Shown: positions 12,254 to 20,041, counted from the stretch's first letter. The stretch: DNA of 64,000 bases from Leptolyngbya sp. FACHB-60 (GCF_014695775.1 NZ_JACJOX010000017.1:62001-126000); one strand, 5' to 3'. The notes: generated from the sequence alone by a model not told the origin. Program-made: numbers and translations.

Positions 12254-13276
12254 ATGGCCAATATTCTTATAAAAGAAGAGAGCATTGAGGTAGTTACTTT
12301 AAAAGCACTATCAATGACGTTCATACCTACTATTGATGCTAGTCAGCTGCTTGATTTCAATACCGCAGCCCTGGCCGTTTTAACCCATCTACACGACCGG
12401 CTTGGCTTTGACCTGTGGATGGTAACGCGCACCGAGGGTGAAGACTGGATTGTTTTACAGGCTAATGACGCAGGCTATGGTGTCAAATCCGGAGATGTTT
12501 TTCGCTGGTCTGACTCCTTCTGCTCTCGCATGATCAAAGGAGAAGGCCCTCGCATTGCCCCCTCGTCTGAGGCGGTGGTGGCCTACGCCGAAGCTCCCAT
12601 CGGGCAACAAGTCAAAATTGGTGCCTACGTGGGCGTCCCCCTTCTAAAAGAGGATGGCACTCTATTTGGCACCCTTTGCGCCATCGACCCGCTGCCTCAG
12701 CCCCACGCCATTCAGCAGGAGCTGCCCTTAATCGAGCTTTTAGCCCAACTGCTCAGCCGCATTCTCCACGCCGATATAAAATCCGCAAAGCAGGCGCGAC
12801 TAGCCGAACATCTGCAAACAGAAGCGTTGACCGATGGCTTGACTGGGCTCTACAACCGTCGCGGCTGGGATCAACTCTTAGACAGCGAAGAAGAACGCTG
12901 CGCCATCTATGGCTACCCCGCCAGCATCATCGTCATTGACATCGATGACTTGGAGACAGTCAACGACAGCCAAGGCCACGCCGCTGGAGACCAGATTTTA
13001 CAGCGCACTGGGCACCTGCTTAAGCAAATAACTCGCAAACAGGATACCGTTGCCCGCATTGGTAGCGATGAGTTTGCCATGCTCTGTGTGGAGTGCCCTC
13101 TAGTCGAGGGAGAATTGATTAAATACCACCTAATGAAAGCCCTAAGCGAAAGCCAGATTCATGCCTCGGTGGGCATTGCGGGCCGCCACCCTAGCCAAGG
13201 ACTGCGTTGGGCCTGGGCCAATGCCGATCGCGCCATGTATAGCCACAAGCACGCTAGCCAACAAAAAAACCGTTAA
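12254..13276 (+). CDS. GAF-GGDEF protein, probable diguanylate cyclase
   Basis: The 340-residue protein has an N-terminal GAF-like sensor domain (about 30-175) and a C-terminal GGDEF domain (about 190-335), which would make cyclic di-GMP from two GTP. The domain entry motif DGLTGLYNRRGW and the NDSQGHAAGD loop are intact. The signature itself reads GSDEF (residues 270-274) instead of GGDEF, a change that may lower or still permit activity. An inhibitory RxxD site (Arg261-Asp264) sits exactly five residues before it, which suggests retained product control. There is no membrane segment. The start is uncertain: ATG 12254 or ATG 12314 (MTFIPTIDAS), neither with a clear ribosome site. Confidence 0.88.
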   Translation: MANILIKEESIEVVTLKALSMTFIPTIDASQLLDFNTAALAVLTHLHDRLGFDLWMVTRTEGEDWIVLQANDAGYGVKSGDVFRWSDSFCSRMIKGEGPRIAPSSEAVVAYAEAPIGQQVKIGAYVGVPLLKEDGTLFGTLCAIDPLPQPHAIQQELPLIELLAQLLSRILHADIKSAKQARLAEHLQTEALTDGLTGLYNRRGWDQLLDSEEERCAIYGYPASIIVIDIDDLETVNDSQGHAAGDQILQRTGHLLKQITRKQDTVARIGSDEFAMLCVECPLVEGELIKYHLMKALSESQIHASVGIAGRHPSQGLRWAWANADRAMYSHKHASQQKNR

Positions 13277-13405
13277 CCACGTGATTAAAAGTGGCCACAG
13301 GCAGTTATAGTAATATTCAGTCGGCCATCACCGTTGGCCAAACCAACAAAAACCAGTTTGACAAGGGTATACCTGTTATCTATACTGGGGATTGTTGAAA
13401 AATAG

Positions 13406-13478
13406 GCCCCCATCGTCTAGAGGCCTAGGACACCTCCCTTTCACGGAGGCGACGGGGATTCGAATTCCCCTGGGGGTA
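13406..13478 (+). tRNA. trnE: tRNA-Glu (anticodon UUC)
   Basis: The 73 bases fold as a complete cloverleaf. The acceptor stem is GCCCCCA with TGGGGGT, the anticodon stem CCTCC/GGAGG with loop CTTTCAC (anticodon TTC), and the T arm GGGGA-TTCGAAT-TCCCC, with discriminator A at 13478. The 3' CCA is not encoded. This tRNA also serves chlorophyll/heme synthesis in cyanobacteria. Its 3' half is the integration target of the element that follows, and the gene stays intact. Confidence 0.96.
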
Positions 13479-13481
13479 TAG
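13459..13481 (+). repeat. Left attachment-site repeat inside tRNA-Glu
   Basis: The 3' end of the tRNA is repeated at 33627-33648. Sixteen bases are identical (TCCCCTGGGGGTATAG at 13466-13481 and 33633-33648). Upstream both copies continue with TTCGAA, but the left copy has one extra T. After the core both continue with related bases (AGTTCTAATA against AGCTTTAATA in overlapping register). This is the expected product of tyrosine-integrase recombination at a tRNA 3' end. Confidence 0.88.
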
Positions 13482-13502
13482 TTCTAATACCACGATGTTA
13501 TC

Positions 13503-13541
13503 AGCCCTGTAGCGCTCAAACGCCTACGGGGCTTGCTTTTT
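13503..13541 (+). terminator. Terminator replacing the native tRNA terminator
   Basis: An imperfect hairpin (AGCCCTGTAGCG at 13503-13514 pairing with CGCCTACGGGGCT at 13521-13533) is followed by TGCTTTTT. It lies just inside the element, 25 bases after tRNA-Glu. The element therefore seems to bring its own terminator, while the host's original one is now at 33.66 kb. Confidence 0.7.
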
Positions 13542-13561
13542 AGATACCATTGCGGAATGTG

Positions 13562-13594
13562 TATTAACCCTAATTAACCCTAATTAACCTTAAT
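13562..13594 (+). repeat. Three direct repeats before the integrase gene
   Basis: The decamer TAATTAACCC recurs with an exact ten-base period across 13562-13594 (last copy TAATTAACCT). One helical turn spacing between attachment core and integrase gene is what arm-type integrase or excisionase sites look like. The same array would overlay the integrase promoter, so it may also autoregulate it. The function is inferred from position. Confidence 0.6.
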
Positions 13595-13627
13595 CGCCCC
13601 TGTTTTTTTAGGCCAGATTTTAGGCAC

Positions 13628-14764
13628 GTGGAAATAGCCGGTAAATTACGCCAGGTCAATGGCAGGCTTAAGGCCAGCAAAGTGGGGGTCACCGTTGAGC
13701 AGCACGGGGACAAATTGCGACTGCGGGCCACCCTGCCACCAAAACCGGGCAGCTCACAGGCAGAACCTTCCCAGCAGCGGATCAGCTTGGGGCTACCAGC
13801 GAACCCTGACGGTCTCAGGCGAGCGGAGAAAGAGGCGCGACTGTTGGGTGCCCAGCTGGCGGCCCGCGAATTTGAATGGGAGCGGTGGGGAGTTGTAGGG
13901 GCCGCTGTGCCCACTTGGGGCTGTGATGCGGCAATAGAGGGGTTTAAGGCCCAGTACCTCGCCGCCGGTGGCACCCTAGACACTTGGGAGGGAGATTATT
14001 TCAAGCCGCTGCGCAAACTGCCACCAGCAGCAGTGCTCACCGGTGACCTACTGCGCCAGCTGGTGGAGAGCACCACGCCAAACAGCCGATCGCGGGTTCG
14101 GGTCTGTGTGGCTGCGGGGGCGTTGGCTAAGTTTGCTGGGGTGGAGTTTGACCCTAAGCCCTATCGGGGCAACTACAGCCCCACAAAGGTAACGCCCCGA
14201 GACCTGCCCACCGACTTGGCGATCGTGGAGGCGAGGAATAACGTACAAAACCCGGCTTGGCGGTGGGTGTTTGGCATGATGGCTACCTATGGCCTCAGGA
14301 ATCATGAAGTGTTCCACGTCGATTTATCGTGCTTCCCTCGCGTGAAGGTGAGGGAGACCACCAAAACCGGGGCTAGGGAGGTGTGGCCTTGCTATCCAGA
14401 ATGGGCGGAGGAATGGGGGCTAAACTATCCGGTGTTTCCGCCGATCGACCTCGACCGGAGTAACCAGAAGATTGGCAATTCAGTCACCAAATACCTCAGC
14501 CCTCGCATGGACTTTGTGCCCTACGATCTGCGCCACGCTTGGGCTATTCGCACGCTGTTGTTTGGGTGGCCTGTGGAGCTGTCGGCCCGGCAGATGGGTC
14601 ACAGTGTTGACGTTCACACGCGCACCTACCAGCGGTGGATCAGTTCTCAGCAGATTGAGAGCGTGTATCGACTGCTGGTGGAACGGTCTGATCGCCCGAA
14701 GCCGCCGGAGTCCAGAGGGTTCCAGCTTGGAGCTGTTCTTCAACGCCGGGGGGATATTCGTTAA
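13628..14764 (+). CDS. int: Tyrosine recombinase (integrase) of the element
   Basis: This 378-residue enzyme would cut and rejoin DNA at the tRNA-Glu attachment site. The N-terminal part (1-200) is an arm/core DNA-binding region of the kind seen in cyanobacterial integrases. The catalytic part shows Arg224 (TYGLRNHEVF), Lys246 (ETTKTGARE), Arg302 (VPYDLRHAWAIR), His325 (MGHSVD) and the nucleophile Tyr334 (HTRTYQRW). The first histidine of the HxxR box is replaced by Tyr299. The start is GTG at 13628. Its 3' end overlaps the convergent 113-residue gene by 125 bases. Confidence 0.93.
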   Translation: MEIAGKLRQVNGRLKASKVGVTVEQHGDKLRLRATLPPKPGSSQAEPSQQRISLGLPANPDGLRRAEKEARLLGAQLAAREFEWERWGVVGAAVPTWGCDAAIEGFKAQYLAAGGTLDTWEGDYFKPLRKLPPAAVLTGDLLRQLVESTTPNSRSRVRVCVAAGALAKFAGVEFDPKPYRGNYSPTKVTPRDLPTDLAIVEARNNVQNPAWRWVFGMMATYGLRNHEVFHVDLSCFPRVKVRETTKTGAREVWPCYPEWAEEWGLNYPVFPPIDLDRSNQKIGNSVTKYLSPRMDFVPYDLRHAWAIRTLLFGWPVELSARQMGHSVDVHTRTYQRWISSQQIESVYRLLVERSDRPKPPESRGFQLGAVLQRRGDIR

Positions 14765-14981
14765 TCCAAATCCCCTCGGTAGAGCCCAGTTTTTTACGGA
14801 GCATTGCTATAAACTCAGGAGCTTTGACGCGAGCGACAAAATTCCTATATTTGTCATCGCCAGTTGTGGCGATCGCCTGAGGCTCTACCCCAAGCTCAGG
14901 AGGAGTTAAGGCAAGGGCTTTTTGAACACGCTCACACATTCCACGGTCGTTTTCATCGACCCAAATTTCTAATCTGTACAC
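14640..14981 (-). CDS. Small protein of unknown function, last gene of the left operon
   Basis: This is a 113-residue soluble protein with a charged N-terminal half (RLEIWVDENDRG) and a polar C-terminus. I do not recognise the family. The GTG start at 14981 has GGAGG a few bases upstream, inside the last codons of the excisionase-like gene, so the two are co-translated. Its last 125 bases overlap the end of the convergent integrase gene. The true functional part may be the first 80 residues, and the overlapping tail could be fortuitous. A role in excision or integrase control is only a guess from position. Confidence 0.55.
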   Translation of the reverse strand: MYRLEIWVDENDRGMCERVQKALALTPPELGVEPQAIATTGDDKYRNFVARVKAPEFIAMLRKKLGSTEGIWINEYPPGVEEQLQAGTLWTPAASGDQTVPPAVDTRSQSAEN

Positions 14982-14984
14982 GGG

Positions 14985-15182
14985 CTAAGCCTCCATCAGC
15001 TTTTGGATTTTCTTGAGGTGCCATCGATAGGTGGGCCGCCAGGCGCTGGGGTTGAGAACGCGGTAGTGGGTGCCTCGTTTGAAAATGGTATCCCGGTTCT
15101 CTCTGAGATATTTGGCACTACAGCCCAGCTCTTGGGCGGCCTGGCTGGTGGTGAGCCAGACGCGGGGGGCGTTTTTAGGCAT
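14985..15182 (-). CDS. Excisionase-like small DNA-binding protein
   Basis: This 65-residue basic protein starts with VWLTTSQAAQELGCSAKYLRENR, a winged-helix/MerR-type helix-turn-helix as found in excisionases and phage repressors. It ends with a basic tail (WHLKKIQKLMEA). It overlaps the end of the preceding gene by eight bases and lies one gene from the integrase, where recombination directionality factors are usually found. It would act by binding the attachment region. The fold call is good; the exact role is inferred. Confidence 0.75.
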   Translation of the reverse strand: MPKNAPRVWLTTSQAAQELGCSAKYLRENRDTIFKRGTHYRVLNPSAWRPTYRWHLKKIQKLMEA

Positions 15183-15609
15183 CGACTTTCTCCCCCAGTG
15201 CTTCTACTAAGCGCGCGAGCAGGGCAACCCGCTCGCGTTCGGTCAAGCCATTGAAAACGCGATCGCAGTATTCCTCGATCGATGCCTCAGCATCTGGGGG
15301 CAGCTCGCGGGGCGGTTCGAGGAATAGGCGATAGATCCCGGTGGGGCTTTCGCTGGTGAGCATTTTTAGAGGGTAGTCGGGGAGTTTGTGAGATATCCAC
15401 CCTTCAGCCAGGCCCTGGGCTATGGTTTCGGCGTCTGCTTTGGGCTTGCAGATGGGCAGGCCGATGGGGTTTTGTACGATATTCGGCTCGGGGTTGTCGA
15501 GCTCGCGGGCGATCGCAATCAGATGATCGGCCAGGCGCTCTGGCACCCTGATCGCCCTGGTTGGGCCGCTCCACTTGGCGGGGCGGCCTGCTTTAGTTTT
15601 CTCGGTCAT
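15175..15609 (-). CDS. RHH-like protein of cyanobacterial mobile elements
   Basis: This is a 144-residue protein. Its N-terminus (AGRPAKWSGPTRAIRVPERL, then ADHLIAIAREL) matches a short family common on cyanobacterial plasmids and prophages and resembles a ribbon-helix-helix DNA-binding domain. The C-terminal part is acidic (TERERVALLARLVEALGEK). There is no known catalytic motif. It overlaps both neighbours (17 bases with the ASCH-like gene, eight bases with the excisionase-like gene), which ties it to the replication operon. A regulatory role is likely but unproven. Confidence 0.7.
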   Translation of the reverse strand: MTEKTKAGRPAKWSGPTRAIRVPERLADHLIAIARELDNPEPNIVQNPIGLPICKPKADAETIAQGLAEGWISHKLPDYPLKMLTSESPTGIYRLFLEPPRELPPDAEASIEEYCDRVFNGLTERERVALLARLVEALGEKVDA

Positions 15610-16057
15610 AGCGCCCCTCTATCTGGTTTTTATATTTCGCTCGGTAGTGAGCCAGGCGTATGGAGGGCATAAGTTCGTCAGGCACTAACCAGAGCCTTTG
15701 CTTACCACTGCATGGCACCGCAGGAATTGCCACAACATCAGCCAGCCGCCAGCCAATTGGGCCGCGAAACCAGGGGGAATCAGAGCTTGTCACATTACCG
15801 ACGAATCGGGCGATCGCCACAATGCCGGTGGGGTGCTCTGAGCCATCTGGCGGACACCCTAGACCGATGTTTTGCCGGAGCCAGTCAGCGCTCTGCCGGT
15901 CATATTTCAGTCCGGCGTGGATGGCGATCACGCTACCAGTCGCCAGAGGACAGGCCCAAGAGCGGTTTTCAATGTCTTTGCCCAGATGCGCGATCGCGTA
16001 GGCCCATGGACGGTGAAAGGTTATGGCTTTTAGTGGTCGTTTGGTGGGTTTAGCCAT
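15593..16057 (-). CDS. ASCH/PUA-like domain protein
   Basis: This 154-residue protein opens with KAITFHRPWAYAIAHLGKDI followed by ENRSW, the signature of small ASCH/PUA-fold proteins encoded by phages and plasmids and thought to bind RNA or modified nucleotides. The ATG at 16057 has GGGAGG eight bases upstream. A GTG at 16066 would add three residues but leave no room for this site. It overlaps the HNH gene before it and the RHH-like gene after it. The substrate is unknown. Confidence 0.72.
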   Translation of the reverse strand: MAKPTKRPLKAITFHRPWAYAIAHLGKDIENRSWACPLATGSVIAIHAGLKYDRQSADWLRQNIGLGCPPDGSEHPTGIVAIARFVGNVTSSDSPWFRGPIGWRLADVVAIPAVPCSGKQRLWLVPDELMPSIRLAHYRAKYKNQIEGRYDREN

Positions 16058-16448
16058 CGATCGCACCTCCCAGCAGGGTTAATTGACCAGCTCTCTCGCG
16101 TTTGGCCTGGCTGTTGGCCACACGATAGGGGGCGTCGTGGCGTAGATGGCAGGGGGCGCAGAGTGCCCGCAGGTTGGACGGGGCGTTGTCGCTAGGATCT
16201 TGGTTGAGATGAGCCACCGTGAGCACAAATCGAGTGGGGTGTTCGCAAATGGTGCTGGTGGCGGTGTGGTTTACCCAGTCCAGCTCTGGCCAGTCCTCTC
16301 CCTGCATGCGCACGATGAAGTCAAACAAGATTTCTCCCGTCATCCGGCAGGGCCTGCCGCACTCCTGACATTTCCAATCGGCTTCGCTTTTCACTTTGAG
16401 CGCTATTTCGTCCCAGTTTTTGGCGTAGCGGCTTTTATCCATTGGCAT
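16050..16448 (-). CDS. HNH endonuclease-like protein
   Basis: This 132-residue protein carries a zinc-binding HNH core: WKCQECGRPC (first Cys pair), AHLNQDPSDNAPSNLRALC (the His and Asn of the motif) and CAPCHLRHD (second Cys pair). Such proteins nick or cut DNA. In phages they often act in packaging or as free homing nucleases. Here the neighbour is a replication protein. The frame stays open to 16568, but the ATG at 16448 (or 16442) overlaps the end of the primase gene, has GAGG upstream and fits the domain, so I use it. Confidence 0.85.
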   Translation of the reverse strand: MPMDKSRYAKNWDEIALKVKSEADWKCQECGRPCRMTGEILFDFIVRMQGEDWPELDWVNHTATSTICEHPTRFVLTVAHLNQDPSDNAPSNLRALCAPCHLRHDAPYRVANSQAKRERAGQLTLLGGAIDG

Positions 16449-18750
16449 GGTCTTCAACCTCCAGTTCAACAGCGGGGTTTTCGATGGGCTTAAGAAATTC
16501 GTTGTTGAACTGCTGTGTGCCCATGCCGGGGACGTACACCGTTGAGGCGTGAACCCCTTTCTTATCAAGCCTTACAGCAGTTTCTAACTCTGTGCAGTAC
16601 AGCCAAACTTCGGTGGGCTGTTGAACTCGTGTTGAACTCGTGTTGAAGAGCTGTTGAACTTGTAAACCCTTGACCTGTAAGGGTTTCGGCTCTGAGTTCA
16701 ACAAATCCCCAGGTGTGGGGGGTGGGGTCTCTGGCGAAAAGTGATCATTATTTTGATCACTTTTCGAATTTAGGATCACTTTTTCCGTAGGAGGGGAGGA
16801 AAAAATATTTTGTTGAACTGACCCTCTAATGCTTTCGTCGTCTGGGTTTCCGCTCTTCAACAGCGAGTTCAACTGTTGAACTTGTTGAAGAGCCTTTTTG
16901 ACGTAAACAGCGGCCCTTTGGTCGCCGCGTTTTTCAACCAGGTCGTCAGCCTGAAGCCGCTTCAGCACTTCATAGAGAGAACGCTTTGGCAGGTTGGTCT
17001 CTTGGGCTATCTGGTCTAGCTTGGCGCTGCCCACCTGGGTGAGATAGGCGAGCACCCGATCGCGCTGGCTCAAGTCGACCTCGGGGCCGTGCCAGTTGCC
17101 CAGCAGCCGCCATTCGAGGGTGTTGGCGTCGAGCAAAATTTGCAAATCCATCTTGTTCCAGCCGTTTTCTACGCATAGGCGATAGTTGCGCTCGTCGGCG
17201 GCGAGCACCATGGTGCCGCGACAGGTGGCCCTAATGGCGCTGCTGCCCCTGATGGTCTCGAAGATGTCGGTGTCTCCGGCGTTGTTGACGTTGACTTTGC
17301 CAGTGTGGTGCACCAGCAGACCGGTGCAGCGCTGGCGTTTACACATTTCTTGCAGCGGTTCTAACAGCTGGCTCATCTCGGCTGACGATTCGCTGATGGC
17401 GCTGTCTCGGATGCGGCTGAGGGTGTCGAACACCACCAGCCGGGCCCCGAGCTCTTCGACCAGCTCATCTAGATGGTTCAGCTCTGAGAGCTTAAATTTG
17501 TCGAGCCAGTAGACGGGCATTCCCTCAGTCCACCCCTGTTTCAACTCACGTTCTTTGGTTTTGGTGTCGCTGTCTTCGCAACGAACGTAAATAACGGCCC
17601 CCTGGGAGGCGGGCCGCCCCATAAACTTGCCGCCGGTGGCGACGGCCTTGGCCAGGGTAAAGGCCAACAGCGATTTGCCAGCCCGGGGGGAGGCCGCCAG
17701 CAAAAACAACTCATCGGCGGTCAGAATGTCATCGACGAGCCAGTCGGTGTAGTCGGGGGCGGTGGCCAGCAGTTCGTCATTGGTGACCAGGCGATCGCGC
17801 AGGGGGTTGTCTTTTTTCTTCGGTTCCCAGGCTTTTGCCTCGGTGGCCTTGGTGGTGAAGTCGGCCCAGAGGCCAGCATTTAGGGCATCGCTGACATCCC
17901 ACCCCTCTGCCGGGGCTTCTGGGTGAGGGACGGTGGCCACCTTACAGCGCTCTTTGAGTAGATTCTGGACTTTGGCCGCTCCCTTTTGGCCGGGCTCGTC
18001 GAGGTCGTACCAAACGGTGACGGTGCCGGGCAGCTGCTCTAGAGTTTCCATTTGGGGGACGTTTCCAGCGCCACAGGTAAAGCAGCTCACCTGTATGTCA
18101 TTTTTCAGCTCTGAATTACGTACAAAATGCCCGAGCAGCATGGCATCCCATTCCCCCTCGGTGAGCCATGTTTGAGTAGGGGTTTCTGGCTGGTGGGTGG
18201 TGTAGACCATCCTGGGAATGCCGTACTGGCTCCAGGCCTGGTAACCATCGGGCTGCTCTTCTTTTGGCACCCAGGGTCTGATTCTCTTCTTTTGGTAGTA
18301 GGCGGTGCCATCGGCGTTGGGAATGCTGACTGCGATCGCTGGTAAATGGGTGGACTTGGTGGCCTTGCTGCTGTCGCCTACTTTGGACCTCACCACTCCC
18401 AACCGGTAGCGCTGAATCATCTCTGAGGTGATGCCTCTATCGGTGAGCCAGCGGAGGGCATGGGTGCCGTGGTTTAGCAGCTGCTCTGTGGCGGCCTTCA
18501 CCTTTTCGGGGCTCACCATGACGTTCTTCGCAGGTTTTGCCGGTGGTGAGCTGGGTGGTGGGAGGGTGCGATCGGCGGTGTAGCCCAGGGCGTCTTTTAT
18601 TTGTTGGGGGAGACAACCGCGATGGCATTTGTAAGCCCCGCTCTCTAGAACGGATAGATTCTTAGCTGTTTTGCCGTCTGTGAGGCAACTGGGGCACGTG
18701 GCCCGGCCTTTGGTGTCGAACTCCACATATTTAGAGATGTCGAATGTCAT
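16435..18750 (-). CDS. Toprim primase-helicase type replication protein
   Basis: The 771-residue protein joins several functions used to start DNA replication of an element. Residues 19-46 form a zinc ribbon (CPSC ... CHRGC). A Toprim domain carries WLTEGEWDA (about 196-204) and YDLDEPG (248-254). A RepA/DnaB-like ATPase has Walker A ASPRAGKS (353-360) and Walker B LVVFDTLSRI. A winged-helix segment (VLAYLTQVGSAKLDQIAQET) follows, and the C-terminus is a long disordered tail. A GTG at 18807 would add 19 residues of no domain value, so I use ATG 18750. It heads a run of overlapping genes, and its presence implies that the element replicates after excision. Confidence 0.88.
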   Translation of the reverse strand: MTFDISKYVEFDTKGRATCPSCLTDGKTAKNLSVLESGAYKCHRGCLPQQIKDALGYTADRTLPPPSSPPAKPAKNVMVSPEKVKAATEQLLNHGTHALRWLTDRGITSEMIQRYRLGVVRSKVGDSSKATKSTHLPAIAVSIPNADGTAYYQKKRIRPWVPKEEQPDGYQAWSQYGIPRMVYTTHQPETPTQTWLTEGEWDAMLLGHFVRNSELKNDIQVSCFTCGAGNVPQMETLEQLPGTVTVWYDLDEPGQKGAAKVQNLLKERCKVATVPHPEAPAEGWDVSDALNAGLWADFTTKATEAKAWEPKKKDNPLRDRLVTNDELLATAPDYTDWLVDDILTADELFLLAASPRAGKSLLAFTLAKAVATGGKFMGRPASQGAVIYVRCEDSDTKTKERELKQGWTEGMPVYWLDKFKLSELNHLDELVEELGARLVVFDTLSRIRDSAISESSAEMSQLLEPLQEMCKRQRCTGLLVHHTGKVNVNNAGDTDIFETIRGSSAIRATCRGTMVLAADERNYRLCVENGWNKMDLQILLDANTLEWRLLGNWHGPEVDLSQRDRVLAYLTQVGSAKLDQIAQETNLPKRSLYEVLKRLQADDLVEKRGDQRAAVYVKKALQQVQQLNSLLKSGNPDDESIRGSVQQNIFSSPPTEKVILNSKSDQNNDHFSPETPPPTPGDLLNSEPKPLQVKGLQVQQLFNTSSTRVQQPTEVWLYCTELETAVRLDKKGVHASTVYVPGMGTQQFNNEFLKPIENPAVELEVEDHANG

Positions 18751-18810
18751 AATGTTCAAATCTTGACTGGGGTAGGGTTTGTAGGCGGGTTGCAGCCCGC
18801 GAACCACGAC

Positions 18811-18850
18811 AAAGAAAAGGGCCGGTACTCTTAGGGGGGTTCCGGCCCTT
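18811..18850 (-). terminator. Terminator between the first leftward genes and the primase
   Basis: AAGGGCCGG at 18817-18825 pairs with CCGGCCCTT at 18842-18850. Read on the minus strand the hairpin is followed by TTTTCTTT. It lies just after the stop of the 125-residue gene, so it would end or attenuate the short upstream operon before the primase gene. Confidence 0.75.
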
Positions 18851-18856
18851 CTGTTT

Positions 18857-19234
18857 TTAGAATTCGTCTAGTTCTGGCGTTAGTACCTCCTCCTCTGCCG
18901 GTTGCAGTAGTGAGTTAAAGGGAGAAAGTTTAGGGGCATCGGGGTTTAGCCCTTGGGCCTTGAGGAAGTCGGCGGTTTGATTCCACTGCTCAGCCGCTGT
19001 CTTGATTTTGTTCTCCAGGCTTTCCAGCGATTGCTTATAGCGGTAGATGCGGCCATAAAGCTCATCGGCATCACCGTTGCTGCCAGCGTTGAGGGCGATC
19101 GCCTTCTGCCGCAGCTGCTCTACCACTTCGTCTGGGGTCTCGCCTTCTTCTACAGTTGCTCTGAGCGCAATGGATTCGTTGTTGTAGTTGCCCAGGTTGT
19201 AGAGGGCTTTGTATTCGACGTGGGTGATTTTCAT
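18857..19234 (-). CDS. Conserved mobile-element protein of unknown function
   Basis: This 125-residue protein begins MKITHVEYKALYNLGNYNNE followed by a VEEGETPDEVVEQLRQKA helix. I know this pattern from cyanophages and cyanobacterial plasmids, where it has no assigned function but usually sits near single-strand DNA-binding or replication genes. A helical middle (YKQSLESLENKIKTAAEQW) could form a coiled coil. The ATG at 19234 is unusual in having no ribosome site: the heptamer array ends four bases away. It is followed by a terminator. Confidence 0.78.
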   Translation of the reverse strand: MKITHVEYKALYNLGNYNNESIALRATVEEGETPDEVVEQLRQKAIALNAGSNGDADELYGRIYRYKQSLESLENKIKTAAEQWNQTADFLKAQGLNPDAPKLSPFNSLLQPAEEEVLTPELDEF

Positions 19235-19238
19235 AGTT

Positions 19239-19323
<85 letters not shown>

Positions 19324-19342
19324 GGTGGCAGCCCCTTTGCTT

Positions 19343-19543
19343 TCAGAGGGGAAAGTCTTGCTCTGGTCGGTCGATCAGCGGGTAGAAGGTCACCTCGCGG
19401 TAGACCTCCATCATTTCCTGCTGCACAAATACGCGGTTGCCCCAGAGAATGACCTCTGGCTCTTGGCCTTGCGGAAATTTGGGGAGGTCGGCTTTGCGTA
19501 CAACGTGGCCGTCTTGGGTCTCTAACCAGATGGTGGTGAACAT
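19343..19543 (-). CDS. Small protein of unknown function
   Basis: This is a 66-residue soluble protein with alternating hydrophobic and charged residues (TTIWLETQDGHVVRKADLPK) that suggests a small beta-rich fold. No family is recognised. GGTGGAG lies about nine bases before the ATG, and the gene follows the zinc-ribbon gene by five bases. It is therefore probably a real member of the short leftward operon. Confidence 0.6.
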   Translation of the reverse strand: MFTTIWLETQDGHVVRKADLPKFPQGQEPEVILWGNRVFVQQEMMEVYREVTFYPLIDRPEQDFPL

Positions 19544-19548
19544 CTAAA

Positions 19549-19719
19549 TCACTCCACCTCGTCGTCTTGATCGGAGTCAAAAAGTTGCAGGTCGTCGAAA
19601 TCGCCTTCCCAACCGCACTGCTGGCAGAACATGAAGAAGGTTTCTCCACCCAAATAGCCATTTGCGGTTGACTGTCTAATTTCGGCTGAGAGGCAGCTCG
19701 GGCAACGGTATCTGGTCAT
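19549..19719 (-). CDS. Small zinc-ribbon protein
   Basis: This 56-residue protein has two Cys pairs, YRCPSCLSA at residues 4-12 and FCQQCGWEG at 31-39, and an acidic tail (DDLQLFDSDQDDEVE). It is a typical minimal zinc ribbon, as found in phage early regions. It begins one base after the stop of the gene before it, so it is translationally coupled. It is too short for most automatic gene callers. Nucleic-acid binding is likely; the role is unknown. Confidence 0.75.
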   Translation of the reverse strand: MTRYRCPSCLSAEIRQSTANGYLGGETFFMFCQQCGWEGDFDDLQLFDSDQDDEVE

Positions 19720-19720
19720 C

Positions 19721-19999
19721 TCAACTCACTCCTTCCTCTGCGATCGCGCTCCAATGCCAGGGGCTGTTGAGATGCGATGTTTCAGCATTTTCGGTGGCCC
19801 GCCAGAAAGCTGGCCACGGCTCGGGGTTGGTGCTGTAGGGCAGGCAGCCCTGCATGTTGCGATCGATTAGGAGAGGCAGCCAGGCGAGAAGGGCGCGCCC
19901 CCGGGGGCAGTCGATCCACCCCACGACTTCGCGGCCCCCTCCATCAAATGATTCGGCCCCCAGGATGGGCCGGAATGGTTGCAGTAGCTCTATCAGCAT
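19721..19999 (-). CDS. Small protein, first gene of the leftward operon
   Basis: This is a 92-residue protein with no recognised domain. It contains WIDCPRGRALLAWLPLLIDR and a C-terminal stretch rich in Trp (PEPWPAFWRATE). Its ATG at 19999 faces the regulator gene across the control region, and its stop is one base before the zinc-ribbon start. The position suggests an immediate-early gene under the control of the divergent XRE regulator. Confidence 0.6.
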   Translation of the reverse strand: MLIELLQPFRPILGAESFDGGGREVVGWIDCPRGRALLAWLPLLIDRNMQGCLPYSTNPEPWPAFWRATENAETSHLNSPWHWSAIAEEGVS

Positions 20000-20041
20000 T
20001 TGCTCTATATCGCTCCATACAAAGGATTGAGAGAATAAATA

